This document shows positions 11,031 through 24,800 of a DNA stretch of 64,000 bases, in pieces; positions within the stretch are counted from its first letter, which is position 1; every line of letters starts with the position of its first letter. This DNA comes from Chrysaora quinquecirrha. Taxonomy: Eukaryota; Cnidaria; Scyphozoa; Semaeostomeae; Pelagiidae. The position numbers and the translations under genes are program-made. Location of the stretch: the NCBI GenBank assembly GCA_014526335.1, contig JACTAT010000016.1:2883082-2947081 (forward strand). The letters run 5' to 3'. The notes under the pieces were generated by a model. The model did no database searches. It had not been told where the DNA came from and saw only the letters and a list, made by a program, of their open reading frames with translations.

Positions 11031-11424
11031 TACACGCTTTTTTATAAGGAACCACTTTATAAGGAACCTACATGTAGAAGGCCCAAAAATTTAAAGAACT
11101 TATACTACTAAAGAGAAAATCACTAAGGAACTTTTCATTGTTGAATATTTTTATCACTGCAAACAATCAACAATTAAAAAGCCCATTCCATACATTTGCA
11201 GTCGAAAATCACATAAATTGCACTTTACGCATGTATCAAATGTTTCCTTGAGTAGTCTTGGAAGTTTGCTTACTTGCAAATGTCTCTGTACACTAGTCAT
11301 TAAACTGTATGTGCAGTTAAAATTAAGGAACTATTAAGGAACTTTTGGAACTACAATCGTCTCAAAAAATAAGGTACTTTAAGAACTAGGCCTTGAGCTA
11401 GGTTCTTTATAAAAAAGGCGTGTA
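11031..11424 (+). mobile_element. MITE family B, copy 2
   Basis: TACACGC...GCGTGTA ends and the full family B body (394 bp). It ends only 63 bp before the splice acceptor of the ANKRD6 start-codon exon. Confidence 0.85.
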
Positions 11425-11566
11425 ATACATCATGGATTCTAACAAGAACGAACGTTTCGACAACTGATGAAAATTTTTCTATTTTAGGCTAAATTGGTTA
11501 GCTGGCCAAAATAACCCAACCAACGAATGAATATGTGGTCTTGAAATTTTGCTACGTGTAGCAGAC

Positions 11567-11599
11567 ATGTTACCTGATTTGATACTGAGAAATGGCTAA
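11567..11599 (+). promoter_or_regulatory. ANKRD6: Overlapping upstream ORF before the ANKRD6 start
   Basis: ATG at 11567 opens a 10-codon frame (MLPDLILRNG) that stops at 11597-11599, just past the main ATG at 11592 and in a different frame. Another short uORF (ATGAATATGTGGTCTTGA) lies slightly upstream. The main start has G at -3 and G at +4. Ribosomes would have to skip or reinitiate, so translation could be damped. Confidence 0.5.
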
Positions 11600-14500
11600 T
11601 GGCTCAAATGCAAAGCTTCATAAAGATTTGCTCCTGGCCTGTGGCTGGGGCAAAGAAATCGATGTCGTATTACTACTTCAGCAAGGAGCAAGTGTAAAAG
11701 TACAAGATCAGGTAGATATGTTACATATTTTGTTATTTTTTCATTAGGTGGCCTTGTTCAAAACATTATGAACCAAAGCAAAAATACAGTGATTTCCTAT
11801 TGAAATTTATTTCTTCGATAGCCACTGTTTGATATATTTGACTGTTTTTGCATGTTTACGCATCACTTTTGACGCTCTTTCACAAAATGAAGAGCAAATT
11901 TCGAAATTCTAAAAATAGATTCTTGTGACGTCACGTCTTAGGTACTCTATAGCTCCTATTTTATGCATAGCAGTGACTCAAGCTTAAGTTCCGAAATAGA
12001 AAAAAACTTGAAGTTAAAACAAGTTTTGAACGCTCTTATTTTTATCTTCACTGTCACTAGGTAAAAATACAAAATAGGAAATATGCATTCTGTGATAGGT
12101 CAATTATCATTTACACGCTTTTTTTATAAGGAACCACTTAATAAGGAACCTAGATGTAGAAGGCCTGAAAATTTAAAGAACTTATACTACTAGAGAGAAA
12201 GTAACTGAAGGACTTTTTATTGTTGAGTAGTTTTAACATTGCAAACAATCAAGAATTACAATGCCGGTTCCTTTCATTCGCAGTCGAAAATCACATAAAT
12301 TGTACGTTACGCATGTATGAAATGTTTCCTTGAGTAGTCTCGAGCTTTGCTCACATCTAGCTGTCTCTGTATAGTAGTCATGAAACTGAACAGTTAAAAT
12401 TAAGGAACTATTAAGGAACTTTTGGATCTACAATCGTCTCAAAAGAAGTCCAAAAATAGAAACGTTAAGAACTAGGCCTTGAGCTAGGTTCTTTCTAAAA
12501 AAAGCGCGTAGCTTAAATATGAAAAGGCAAGAACAGATCATAGTTACCGTATCTTTTTCGATTGTAATGTAACCCGGAGCTTAAATTATTTTTGGTACGT
12601 TTTTTTTGTGCGGCTTTTAATCAAGGGAGGCTTATAAAAAAGGGTGGCTGTCATTATTTTAAGCAATGGGTTGAACCTTTATAACACTTTAATTTAAACT
12701 GCTAAGATCAAATAATTCAAACTACTAAGATCAAAATAAACCGTTTCTTATGCGTTTGAAATGTTGGATGTATTAGAGCCACGTGTTCGCATGCTTCATG
12801 ACACCTTACCCTACTTAAAGCTGATCGTTTTTCAAGTTTTGAATCTCTGCGTTCAGTTACGGGTTGTTGGTGCAGCTTATAATCGAGGGTGGCGGCTTAG
12901 ATTTCTTTCTGAACATCATTTAATGGGCTTATATTCAAGGGGGCTACCATAGAAAAAATATGGTATAACTTTGTTATTCTTTCTAGAATGGGAGAAATTG
13001 TCTTCATTATGCTGCATCGAAGGGCCATACAAACATTGTTGAGATATTGCTGCTAAAGAAATGCAATGCTAATGCTAAGGACAAGGTATTTGTTTACTAT
13101 TTTTACGATCCGACCTTTGCAATAAATAGTAAAGAAACCACTTTTCTCATTGCCCGATGATATGATGGGAGACAGATCTCTCTCGAAACGTTGCCCTACT
13201 AAATATCAAAGGCTTATCATGGTAACTGGTGACTATCATGTCTAGTACGGTATATGTTTACTGTTTGTTATTCGCTCATTCTTTATGCTTTTTACTTCAT
13301 CGAGACCCCCTGTCCATTAAGCCTGCTTGATATACCATATACCCTAAAAGCGAAGCAATTATTTGAAAATGTATGAATCAGCTAACGTTCTTACGGAAAG
13401 TTAGCTCTGCAGCAACTAGAAAAAGGTGTCTCTGGTTTCCTTCCATCATCTCATGATCTATTGCATCAACAGCTTACGCATACACTATGCAAGTGGTGTT
13501 TGGGACCAACGTGATGGGTAGCTCAATCCAAAGGGGGGCTTATTCAAGGAAGGGTTCTTTTTTGAGGGAACACGGTCGTCGTTTGGCCAAGGCCAAAAGC
13601 CTTTGAAGCCAAAAGAATTTTTCTTTGAGTGTACAGACTCTCAGGATAGCGAAACGCGAAACAGGGCTAGATCTGACTTCGTCTAACACTCTATTTATAT
13701 TTTATGGACATTTTTCGTCTGTCTGAGTGTGAAGGTCAGAAAAAGACAGAAGCATTTGTCTGAGGCAGAATTTAAACCCAGATGCAGATTGAAATGCACT
13801 TATCATACAAGTTAAGCTGAATTTGTGTTTCTAGCACCAGTCAGCTCACGGGATTCAGCGAAATGGCCAACAGAATTGGTTGTAGATTCCGAGTAGAAAA
13901 ACGAATACAGAATAACAATTTTAGGTGCTGATTCGACCTGTGATTAGCTACCCTTGTAATTTTTCTTCTTGTCAAATTCCGAACTTCAAGAATTTTCTCT
14001 CATATTTGTCTTTTCCCTTGTAGTTTGGTTCAACGCCATTACACCAAGCAGCAGTTAATGGTCACACAGACTGTGCGGCCATTTTGATCGAAGGTGGAGC
14101 AGATGTAAACACACAGGATGAGGTAAGCTACTTTTGGTTTGTACCTAAAGTTAGGTGAAGGTTGAACGTAGAATCTTCTTTGGACCTGTACCAAAATTAC
14201 GGTGAATGTTGTAGGTCCTGTATTCAATGAACAAAGACTACCCTAATAATGCCTACTCCACTACTCCATTAGAGCTCGATGCTCAACCAGACTTATAACA
14301 TGTCATTTTCATATTTGTTGCTCTTACAACAACAGCAACAACAATAAAAACAACAACAACAACACCATCAAACATTAATTACTGGAAAGTTCCAGATGAA
14401 CCCAGTGCCAAAATGTTCTTAACTCTATTACTGTTTCGGTACTTGAATTTTCCATTTTCTCAAGAATACCTTAACTTCGATTTGATGAATAGTTTCACTC

Positions 14501-15822
14501 GTTGGCCACAGTTTTGTTTTATACTGAGACACAGTGATCCGCCATTTTGAACAAGGTGGTGAAATACTTATCGAACCTAATTGTATTTATAAATGGAAAG
14601 TGAGCAACCCTGCTTCTAATTTTTGCTGGGAAAATTGCATCGGCCTTTTTTGATCGTTTTTTGAACTATTTTGAAAAATTCGCCGCTATATTCTATTTTG
14701 ACATAAGCTTCAATGTTTATTGACAACCGGCTGGTTTATTTACCTTATTTGTTAGTTGAAGTTTATTTGGAATATTCGATGTTTGTTTCATCTGGTCCTT
14801 GTCAAAATAGCGGAATTTTGAAGGGATAAGCCAGGGATAAACGCTTTCTAAATGCCGTTTTTTTCATGATGAAGGTTATGGATAAGAGGCTCGTGAATTA
14901 CATGCAAAAATATACTCATTTTTTATATGCTTTGATCTGTTAACTACAATTTGGAAATTAAGGGATATTTTGCTTACTTTTTTTGATTCCGATTGTTTTG
15001 GAAACGATCGGAAATCTTGTCAATGTTAACATTTAAGCAAAAACAGAAGAAAAATTGGCTTTCTATAAAGCCTTGGTCAAACCTCGCCACCATTATACCA
15101 AACATTTCCCCGATTTTACTCGAGATTTTACTTGTCACATGTGGCTACTGGTGAATTTCAGCCAACGTGAATGTTAGCCAATTGGGTGAAATGTTTCCTA
15201 TGTTTGGTCGGGGCCTAACTATAGGGCTGGCATTGGCCATTTGCTAAGGGTTGAGCAACTCATAAGCAGCTCCGAGGGCTGAAATCTCGGGTATTTTAAG
15301 CAACTTTCAGGGCTGGCCCTGAGTCAAGTTTCTTTTTTAAAAATGCGTAATTCATATTCTTGTCAAAACTGTGCAAATTCCCTTTTAGAATGGAAACACA
15401 CCACTTTTCGAGGCAGTTTGGAATAATCAATTTGAAATAGCTGATTTGTTCTTAAACAGTGAAGCAGATGTAAACATAAAGAATCAGGTGAATCATTGAT
15501 TCATGCTACTTCATTGTAATTACCTAATCACTGATCATGATCATTAAGGTTATAGTCATCACAGTCATTGCTTATAAAAAGGTACCGGCTATATAGATCG
15601 TTTTGCTTATGGACATTTCTCAATTGTTCGAGATATGGAACTTTCGATACTAATGGTCAATGGCCTTACAGAATCGGCATCTCTGACTGTTTGCTCTGAT
15701 TGCGGCTCTCGTCGAAAACGTCTATTGCTTTTGTGTTTGGCATGAGGGTTATGAGTTAGGGGGTTTGGCTCTTGGGAGGATGCATGACTTATGGATGGAC
15801 AGGTCCTTTCTTCATGAAGTTT

Positions 15823-15854
<32 letters not shown>

Positions 15855-18800
15855 AATGACAATGATATTCTTGTTGTTGCTGTTCTTGTTGTTGTTGTTG
15901 TTGCTAGGTCTATCAAATGAGAACACTGAATATCTTCATTTCTTTGCAGGAGGGTTTTACACCACTGCATTGTGCATGCCAGAATAACAACACGAAAATC
16001 ATCCAGAATTTGATAAAGTGGGGCGCAAACTTACACAGTCAGATCAAGGTAGGTTGGACAGTAGAAATTTTTGGATTTGTTAGTTATTCTTGGCAGACAC
16101 TTGCTAGGATAGACTCATTACATAAGTCCCACTCTTTGCAAACAGCATCGGCAGCCTTTAGCAACAGCAACAGCCATTAACATGATGGCCTAATGCTCAG
16201 AGTGACCATCCAATTGAGTTCTGAGTGGCCTAAGTCAGATTGGCCTAAGAAGTAAAAAATACGACTCGTTCGGTTTAAAAAGCAACTCAGGTCAGTGCAG
16301 CTGTCGAGTTGCTCGTTATTTTCTAGACATTCCCACAAACCAATCAAAATTCAGCTGCGATTAATACTGTGAAAAACATTGCAGGCAGGCTGAAATCGAA
16401 GCCATGTGTCCTTATAAGAAAACAGTGTAGACTAACATGCGTCATGGGTTTATCTCTTGGCTAAAAAATCCCTATATGCACACTTTTTTTTATAAGAATA
16501 CAGTTTATAAGGATATAGAGCTCAAAATCGCTGAAACTTAAGAATTATTTAAGAATAATGCCATGCTCAAGCTTCATCAAAACATTTTTTTTATATTTCT
16601 GCGTTTTTCGCAAGGCAAAAAATGTGATTGTCGCACTGTAGACTATCAATAAACATTGGACTACATTGGTTTAATGAGATTGATAGAGTTGAAATAGTAC
16701 TTCTATTTGTAAATTAGGTTTTTTCTATCATAAAATGGTAAACGGCAAAGATTTTATTTATTGATAACATTGTAAATTAAGAATAATTTCAGAATATTTT
16801 TAGGCTCAAAATCGAATAATCTTAAGAATAATCGAGGCTTAGCAAAAATTTAGGTATTCTTATAAAAAATGTGTATGGATCTATTTTCCATAGGCCATAG
16901 CTTATAACAAAACAAGCGCTTTGTATAATCTGATAGAACTCTTTCGTTGACTTAATGTGATCCAAAAGTTCCTGATTCTTCCACACCAGGCTACAGGCTA
17001 GACATTGGGTAATGACTTGAGCACAGAATAGGGCATCACAATCCCTATTCTTTAGCTTGAGGGAACTATTTCCACAGCTAATTCAGCCTTCAATGGTGTA
17101 CCCCCTGGGCCATTTTCACCTAATAGTTCAATGATTTGTATTTCAGTGAGATAACCTTGGGTTTGTCGGGGGTTGCTTATTTGGAAATCAGTTCGTCTTG
17201 TTTATAATGAAATATGATTTCTTTCAGAACGGGAACACGCCATTGCATATTGCTGTACAGAATTCTCATATCGAGGCCGTGAAAGTATTGCTTAGCCTCG
17301 AGGCTGATATTAATTGCCAGAATTATGTAAGTCACAGGTCTCTTTAGATCTGACCATTTACAAAGCTCGTTGATTCTTTTAAAGCTTTCCTAATAATGTC
17401 TTGAGAAATTTGTAGCCGTTGAATGTAATTCTGAAAGTTTAAAAACCCTCAACCCGGGCGATGTGACGGACTAAGATACTTGAAAGAGCCTTTGGGCAGG
17501 TAGAAGTCCACTTAATTAAAAGTATTTGATACAAGTTCTTATAAAGACAAGAGCGTACTATCATATACATGCATCAAATAGTGTATAAATTTACGGTTAA
17601 AGTTCCAGCTAGAAATATATTTTAAACCTTTTTCTCTTATAACTGCAATAATTTTATAAATCAACGTTACCTAGAAACTGCAAACAGTCTAACGAAAAGA
17701 GAACAAATTATTAGCTAGTCTACTATTTTAATAAACAGAGCATTTTAACTGTTTGTTTACAAGTTCAGATAGGTCTCCAAAGATCGAATCACTTCTTTTA
17801 TTGCTTTTTAGAAAATTTTTCCCATTTAAAGGCTGTGCATTTTTCATTTTCATAATACAGTTTTGATTGATATGCGAAATCCACCGTAAAGCTATGGCTA
17901 AACTAGGAGACTTGTCGCGCGCGATATTGTACTCGGCGTGTCTTCCATGGGGGCTAAACATGCGACTGACAAGCGAGCAATATTTCCTCCTAGTTATTTG
18001 CATGTCACGGAGACAAGCAATGTTTCTGTTGTCTCCTAGAAACATTTGCGTGTCTTTTGCTACAAATTTTGTGGCGCGCTACAAAGTTTCCAAGGTGGCT
18101 AAATTGGGAGACACCGAGGGGACATCAATGTCTCCTAGTTTAGCCAGGCCTTAATCAACAATTTATATTTAAGGAGCCCCCTGTTTACACCCGCTTATTT
18201 TGATCCCCGTTTATTTTGAACCTAAGAAATGTTTTTCTTTTTCTTTACAGGCTGGAGACAGTCCGCTTCACATTTGTGCAGAGCTTGGTGATAGAAAAAT
18301 AGCAAAGCTTATCCTGGAAAGTGGACAACCATACGAAGCAAGTCTCAATAATGTAAGATGATGCTTTTATGGTGTTACTATTTAGGTTCTACCGGTATCA
18401 TTTACTTGGTACCCGCAGAACAATGAGACAAAGTACAAAAGCAAAAAATAGTAACTCTGAAGGATTTTAATAGCAAAATTGCCCATGTTTTACAAAAGGG
18501 GCTTGAAAGGTCTACACTCTTTTTTTTCTATAAGAAACCCGTTTATAAGAAACTCAGTACTGAGATCAATATTGGTTAAGAAACTTTCAGTACTCGACCA
18601 AAATGATAAGAAACCCGCAGGTCTCAATAGTCTTTAGAATTGAATATAGCATCGAAAAACGAACTTCTGTTACACCACAAGTGTCTATTTTTACAAAAAG
18701 AACAGCTCATGTAAACGTGAGTTGTATTGTTTCTTCTATTTGTCAAATTAAAGTGCCAATTACCTGTTTTGGCACTAAAAAAATTTCAAGAAAAGAAACT

Positions 18801-21800
18801 TTCTCTACCAAAATTGTCCAAAAGCTAAGAAACTTTGAGTACTGAAAAAAATCTTAGTTTCTTATAAAGAAAAAAGAGTGTACTCACTCACAAATAACCC
18901 AAAATGGTTTCACAACTCCGTCTCAGGGTTAGGACTGGTATGGGCTTGAAAATTTTGAACATGATAGCTTAGTTTTGCAGCTACATTTGCATGCATGAAA
19001 GTTATTTCTACACAGTAATTTCTAAGCCCTAATTGGGGTACCTATTGAAACCAAGGCATTTTTCCAGGTATGGAAAATCAAAATAATGAGGTTTTCAGAA
19101 TTTTCAAAAAGTAAGCCATGAGGATGATGTCACCGTGAAAATTTCATGCTGACCTAAGCAAATTAGCAGCTGTACGATGTGTGAAAATCAGTGAAAATCA
19201 GCCATTTCCATTCACATTAACTTTAGTTTCGAAGAGAAAACCGCTTCTTTGCTAACCACAGTTCAAATGTGGTCATGTAACGTGACCACGTCCCAACATA
19301 TTGGCAACTTTCTCGTCAAAAATGTTTGATGCATAATTATCAGCAGTCAAAATTGTTTGAGTTCTTCGTCTGCCAAGCAAAAAATGCTATAAGCCATTAA
19401 ATTTGAGAGGGCTGGAATACAACCCCCGAAATGGTAGGGTTGGAGGAATCCCCTTCTTGCGCTTGAGTATTTTATAAAGTAGTAATTTACTACACCCCTT
19501 GTTTATCCGGACTTCGATTATCCGGTCCGTCAAAAATGTCCAACAACGAAAGCCTTATTCAGTGAATATTCTTTTTTTGCACAAACCATTCGAAGATCAA
19601 AATATCACGCAGAATTTATCACAAAATCAAACTAAAACCTCAAATACTCTAGTATGCGGGGAATTTTTTGTTTGAAAAATAATCTTTAAATGCTAGTCTT
19701 GTAAGTTTGTAACTGGTTTTTGCTGTGATTATATATTTTCGATTGTCCGGAATTTTGGATTATCCGCACACAGTTTGAAAATCTCGTGTCCCGAGTAGGC
19801 CGGATAATCGAATAATTACTGTAACTGTAGCTTGTTGGGTAGACTTATTACCTTAGTCCCAGTTAACGATTACCAGACGGAGACTACACCAAACCGAGAT
19901 TAATTTCAATAGCGATAACTACGACTCAGGTAATAAGTCTAGCTTGTTGGGATTAAGAAACCAAGGGCAGACTATATTGGATTTGATTTTGCGTTCGATA
20001 ACAGAAATTTCTATTCGAAACACAGGAAATTTACCACTGTTTCATTTCAAAATACCAGGTCAAATCTATTTAGGTTGCCCCCATCAAAAGTACAAAAAGG
20101 CAACGACTTTTGTAGAAGCACTCTAGTCCTTGTTACTTTGTATACGAATGTTGCAAAACATTGGCTGAGGCTTCGGAGTTTAGTCTAGTAAGAAGTAAGG
20201 TTAGTAAGTTCAGGTTGAATTTGTAGGAGAGTCACCGTTGACTTGAGTAAGCCTATCACGTGCTTTGATTAGATCTTTGTCTTGGCTCTAGGTTGGTGAC
20301 TCTGCAAAAGACATTGCTATCCAGCTTGGGAAAAAAGAAGTTGCAGACATTATACCGACACCAATGGTAAGTCATATAATAAATAACAAAGTTTATTATT
20401 GCTCTCAAAGTATTTTCAAGTCTCAGGGTATTTCAAATGTTTTGCATGCTAACAAAATCCAACGTTTTTCATGCTATGTTTTAGCTTTTCTCTCGAATTG
20501 GGTAACCTTCCTATAAAATACGAAATCTGACCAACCAGATACCAGAATTTTGTTTTCTTTATATCTATTGGCCAGTTGCGATTGGATATTTCGTTAGATC
20601 AAACGGCAGAAAGAAATTAAGCCAATCAGTGAACGGCAGAACAAAATGGGGTCAAGTCAAATTTTTAAATGGCCAATTTTGGATATAATTAGCCGTAGCC
20701 CACTGCTATTTATGTTGGTCTGCATTTTATGGAGAGCAGAAACTTAAGCTGTGGCTAAATTACAAGACATGCATGTCGCGGGCAACATTGTAATCGGCGT
20801 GTCTCGCAGGGTGGCCAAAGATGCGGGTGACAAGCGAGCACCATGTCTCTCGAGTCGCGGATACAAGCAATGTTTCTGTTGCCTCCCAGAAACATGTTCG
20901 TGTCTCTTCCTACAGTTTTTGTCGCGCGCTACAAAGTTTCCTAAATGGATTTTCTCCCGCGGTGGTTTTTGTCCCCCGCGAGATGTCTCCTAGCTTAGCC
21001 AGGCCTTAACACTCATGTAATAAGTATATAGATATTGTTCCATTCTCTCGCGTTATCCCGAAAAGCCTCTGAAGGTCCTGCAGACAACTTTTATTCACCT
21101 GCACACGAGGGGCTCGAAATTTAATACGATTTCCCTTAAAAGAAGGGCTATCATCTAGGGTTTCTATATATTGAGACTATGTCACCACAGTTTTATTGTG
21201 TCCGTTGGCTGCGTGCTTTAACCTCAAGCTAAGTAGCCTAAGATAACATAAACTTAATCCGGATTAAGGCGTATTAATCAGATATAGATCTTAAAATCTC
21301 AGCTGAAGCGAGAATAACATATGACTAATTGAAGAATTCGTTGAAGATTTGCCGATTTTGAGCCCCAGATTTTCAGAATCTTGAAGATAACATACATATT
21401 GAATACAGTAACTTTCTTGTTTTATCGATTGAACTAATTTTTGGATATGTTAATTTGTCCCACCCTGAGATTATCCAAGAGGAATTACCACTAAGATGCT
21501 TACCTGATAGCAAACATATAGGAATCTTGAGAAAGTGGCCGCAAATTAATAACGGAAACTGGAAATTTGGATGTATTTAGTTGGAAAAATTTGTCACTTA
21601 ATGACTTTGGGAGTGACGTTTAGCGATGATTGTGATAATGATGGCTCAACTAATTCTTGTTGGCCATGTAAAGTAGTAGTTATTTCGTTGACTTATATGT
21701 GGATCTACTTTTGACCTTCATTTAAAATTAGAGGAAGGTCAAAAGTAGCTCTACTTTTGACCTTCACTTAAATTTAGAGGAAGGTCAAATGTAGATCTAC

Positions 21801-24800
21801 TTTTGACCTTCACTTTAAGGTAGAGGAAGGTCAAATGTAGATCTACTTTTGACCTTCACTTAAAGTTAGAGGAAGGTCAAATGTAAATCTACTTTTGACC
21901 TTCACTTAAAGTTAGAGGAAGGTCAAATGTAGATCTTCTTCTGACCTCCACTTAAAGTTAGAGGAAGGTCAAATGTAGATATACTTTTGACCTTCACTAA
22001 AGATTAGAGGAAGGTCAAATGTAGATCTACTTTTGACCTTCATTTAAACTTAGAGGAAGGTCAAATGTAGATCTACTTTTGACCTTCACTTAAGTTAGAA
22101 GAAGGTCAAATGTAGATCTACTTTTGACCTTCACTTAAAGTGAGAGGAAGGTCCATTGTAGATCTACTTTTGACCTTCACTTAAATTTAGAGGAAGGTCA
22201 AATGTAGATCTACTTTTGACCTTCACTTAAAGTTAGAGGAAGGTCAAATGTAGATCTACTTTTGACCTTCACTTAAGTTAGAAGAAGGTCAAAATTAGAT
22301 CTACTTTTGACCTTCACTTAAAGTTAGATAAAGGTTAAATGTAGATCTACTTTGGACCTTCACTTAAATTTAGAGGAAGGTCAAATGTAGATCTACTTTT
22401 GACCCTCACTAAAAATTAGAGGAAGGTCCAATGTAGATCTACTTTTGACCTTCACTTAAATTTAGAGGAAGGTCAAATGTAGATCTACTTTTGACCTTCA
22501 CTTAAGTTAGAAGAAGGTCAAAATTAGATCTACTTTTGACCTTCACTTAAAGTTAGATAAAGGTTAAATGTAGATCTACTTTGGACCTTCACTTAAATTT
22601 AGAGGAAGGTCAAATGTAGATCTACTTTTGACCTCCACTTAAAGTTAGAGGAAGGTCAAATGTAGATCTACTTTTGACCTTCACTAAAAATTAGAGGAAG
22701 GTCAAATGTAGATCTACTTTTGACCTTCATTTAAACTTAGAGGAAGGTCAAATGTAGATCTACTTTTGACCTTCACTTAAGTTAGAAGAAGGTCAAATGT
22801 AGATCTACTTTTGACCTTCACTTAAGTTAGAAGAAGGTCAAATGTAGATCTACTTTTGACCTTCACTTAAAGTTAGAGGAAGGTCCAATGTAGATCTACT
22901 TTTGACCTTCACTTAAATTTAGAGGAAGGTCAAATGTAGATCTACATTTGACCTTCTTCTAACTTAAGTGAAGGTCCAATGTAGATCTACTTTTGACCTT
23001 CACTTAAATTTAGAGGAAGGTCAAATGTAGATCTACATTTGACCTTCTTCTAACTTAAGTGAAGGTCAAATGTAGATCTACTTTTGACCTTCACTTAAAG
23101 TTGATGGGCCCGGCCCAACGATCAAACGTTGTTCGGACATTTGAGATTCTGCTGGATAAGAAAAATGTTTTACCGTTGGGCCATGTCGTAAAACATTTTC
23201 TGCTTGCGTCATGTTTTTGAATTTTCCAAAAGTTTCACCCAACAAATGTTGCTTGGTTTTGCTTTAAAAGAATTGTTTTACGACGTTGCTAAACATTGAA
23301 ACATTGCTTGATAAGGTAGTTTCATATGTTTGACAAACAATGTTTGATCAGTTGGCCAGGGCCTAATTTGAAAATTCCTAAAGGCGAACCATGGTCATTT
23401 CGTTCTGAGCTACAATGGCTGCCGAAAGTGTTAGAACGCCAGTGCTGAAATTCTCTTTGACTGCCTGCTATTGCTTCACCCTCCCCCTCCTCCCCTTTAA
23501 ACAATGTTGTTTAACACTAACATTTCCAGCTAATTCTGGCCTCGCACTATTACTAAGAGAATCATCCATACACTTTTTTTTATAAGAATACTATAAATTT
23601 TGCCCAGCCTCAATATTCTTAAGAAATTTCGTTTTGAGCCTGAATATATTTTTAAAGTATTCTTATTTTTTCAAACATGATATGGTTTCAGGGGAACATA
23701 GTTAAACAGAAAAATTATCTCATTACGAGGAAATGGTGGAGCGAAAGAAAAATTCAACTATTATAACAATAAGAATGTTTTTTAACAATCATGAAGTTTG
23801 GTTTTAATATTGCAAAACAGGCAACTGTTGAAAAATGATACCCAAATATGCGAGCTGAGGCTGAGCATTCTTACAATATTCTTAAAAATTGGATGATTCT
23901 GAGCCTGAATATTCTTATAAACAATATTCTTATAAAGAAAAATGATTGTAGTCTCAACATTGTTTGGAGGAGTGGGGGATTAAGCTCGTGAATATGCTTG
24001 ATTTACCGAAAATGTCAGTGATTCACCCTAAAAATCTTGGGCGTTCCAACTACATTTGACAGCCATTTTACAATATCCCAACTCTAAAGCAATTTTCAGT
24101 TCAAGGCGTCAAAAAAGAATCATTCTTCATTTTGATGAAGTACTTGTTCTGCTTCTGACAAACGCCTTTTTTTCAAAAAGTGATTCTGCAACATATTCCC
24201 AATATTCTATTTCATAATTTTCGATTCTATGTTTTTGTTCTTAAAAATAATTTGTGGTCGGAATTAGACTTTCATCGCTTTTCCCGTATAATTGCTAATA
24301 TCATATCAAATATAATTCGATAAGGAGTATTGCTCTTTTATCCTGATAAAGTTCACGGAATGTTTTATCCTATACTCGCTAGAATACTTATCCATTTAAG
24401 GTTAGAATTAATTTACGACCACATTTTCTGCCCGGGGGGTGCCGAAAAGGAACTTAGGCCAAACCCTAGTATTTACGCTAACTTAGGCCAAGCCATATTA
24501 CAGCGGCATACAAAGTTGTTCTTTAAACATTGTTTTAAAAACATCTTAAATTTGTTTGGCAAATAGGATTTTTGCCGCTTTCAAGCAAATTAAGTTATTA
24601 GTTGATAAACATTTTCATTACCGCATTGGCTGTACTTTTTAACCTGTTATGTACTACTGCAGCGAATCTATGCGCAAATACTGGGGTGGGTACGCACTAC
24701 TGTCGTGGTATTTTTTAGCGCACTGTGGTGGATAAGAATAACTGTGGTAGTATTTTGTGTACTTTGGTGGATAAGCACTACTGTGGCGGGTTATTATGCT

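Larger units (their letters stand above)
11592..20366 (+). other. ANKRD6: Ankyrin exon block of ANKRD6 (exons 1-8)
   Basis: Exons 2-6 are each exactly 99 bp (33 codons, phase 0) and exon 7 is 102 bp. Each codes for one ankyrin repeat beginning at the start of the repeat (NGNTPLHIA in exon 6, EGFTPLHCA in exon 5, AGDSPLHIC in exon 7). Exon 1 holds the start and a partial capping repeat, and exon 8 (75 bp) the C-terminal cap. The repeat order matches the Diversin ankyrin region, which is the part used in PCP signalling in studied animals. Confidence 0.93.

Noticed and set aside
17728..18154. Two opposed ~100-codon ORFs
   Set aside because: They lie across a MITE (family I) with inverted ends and have no splice or motif support.
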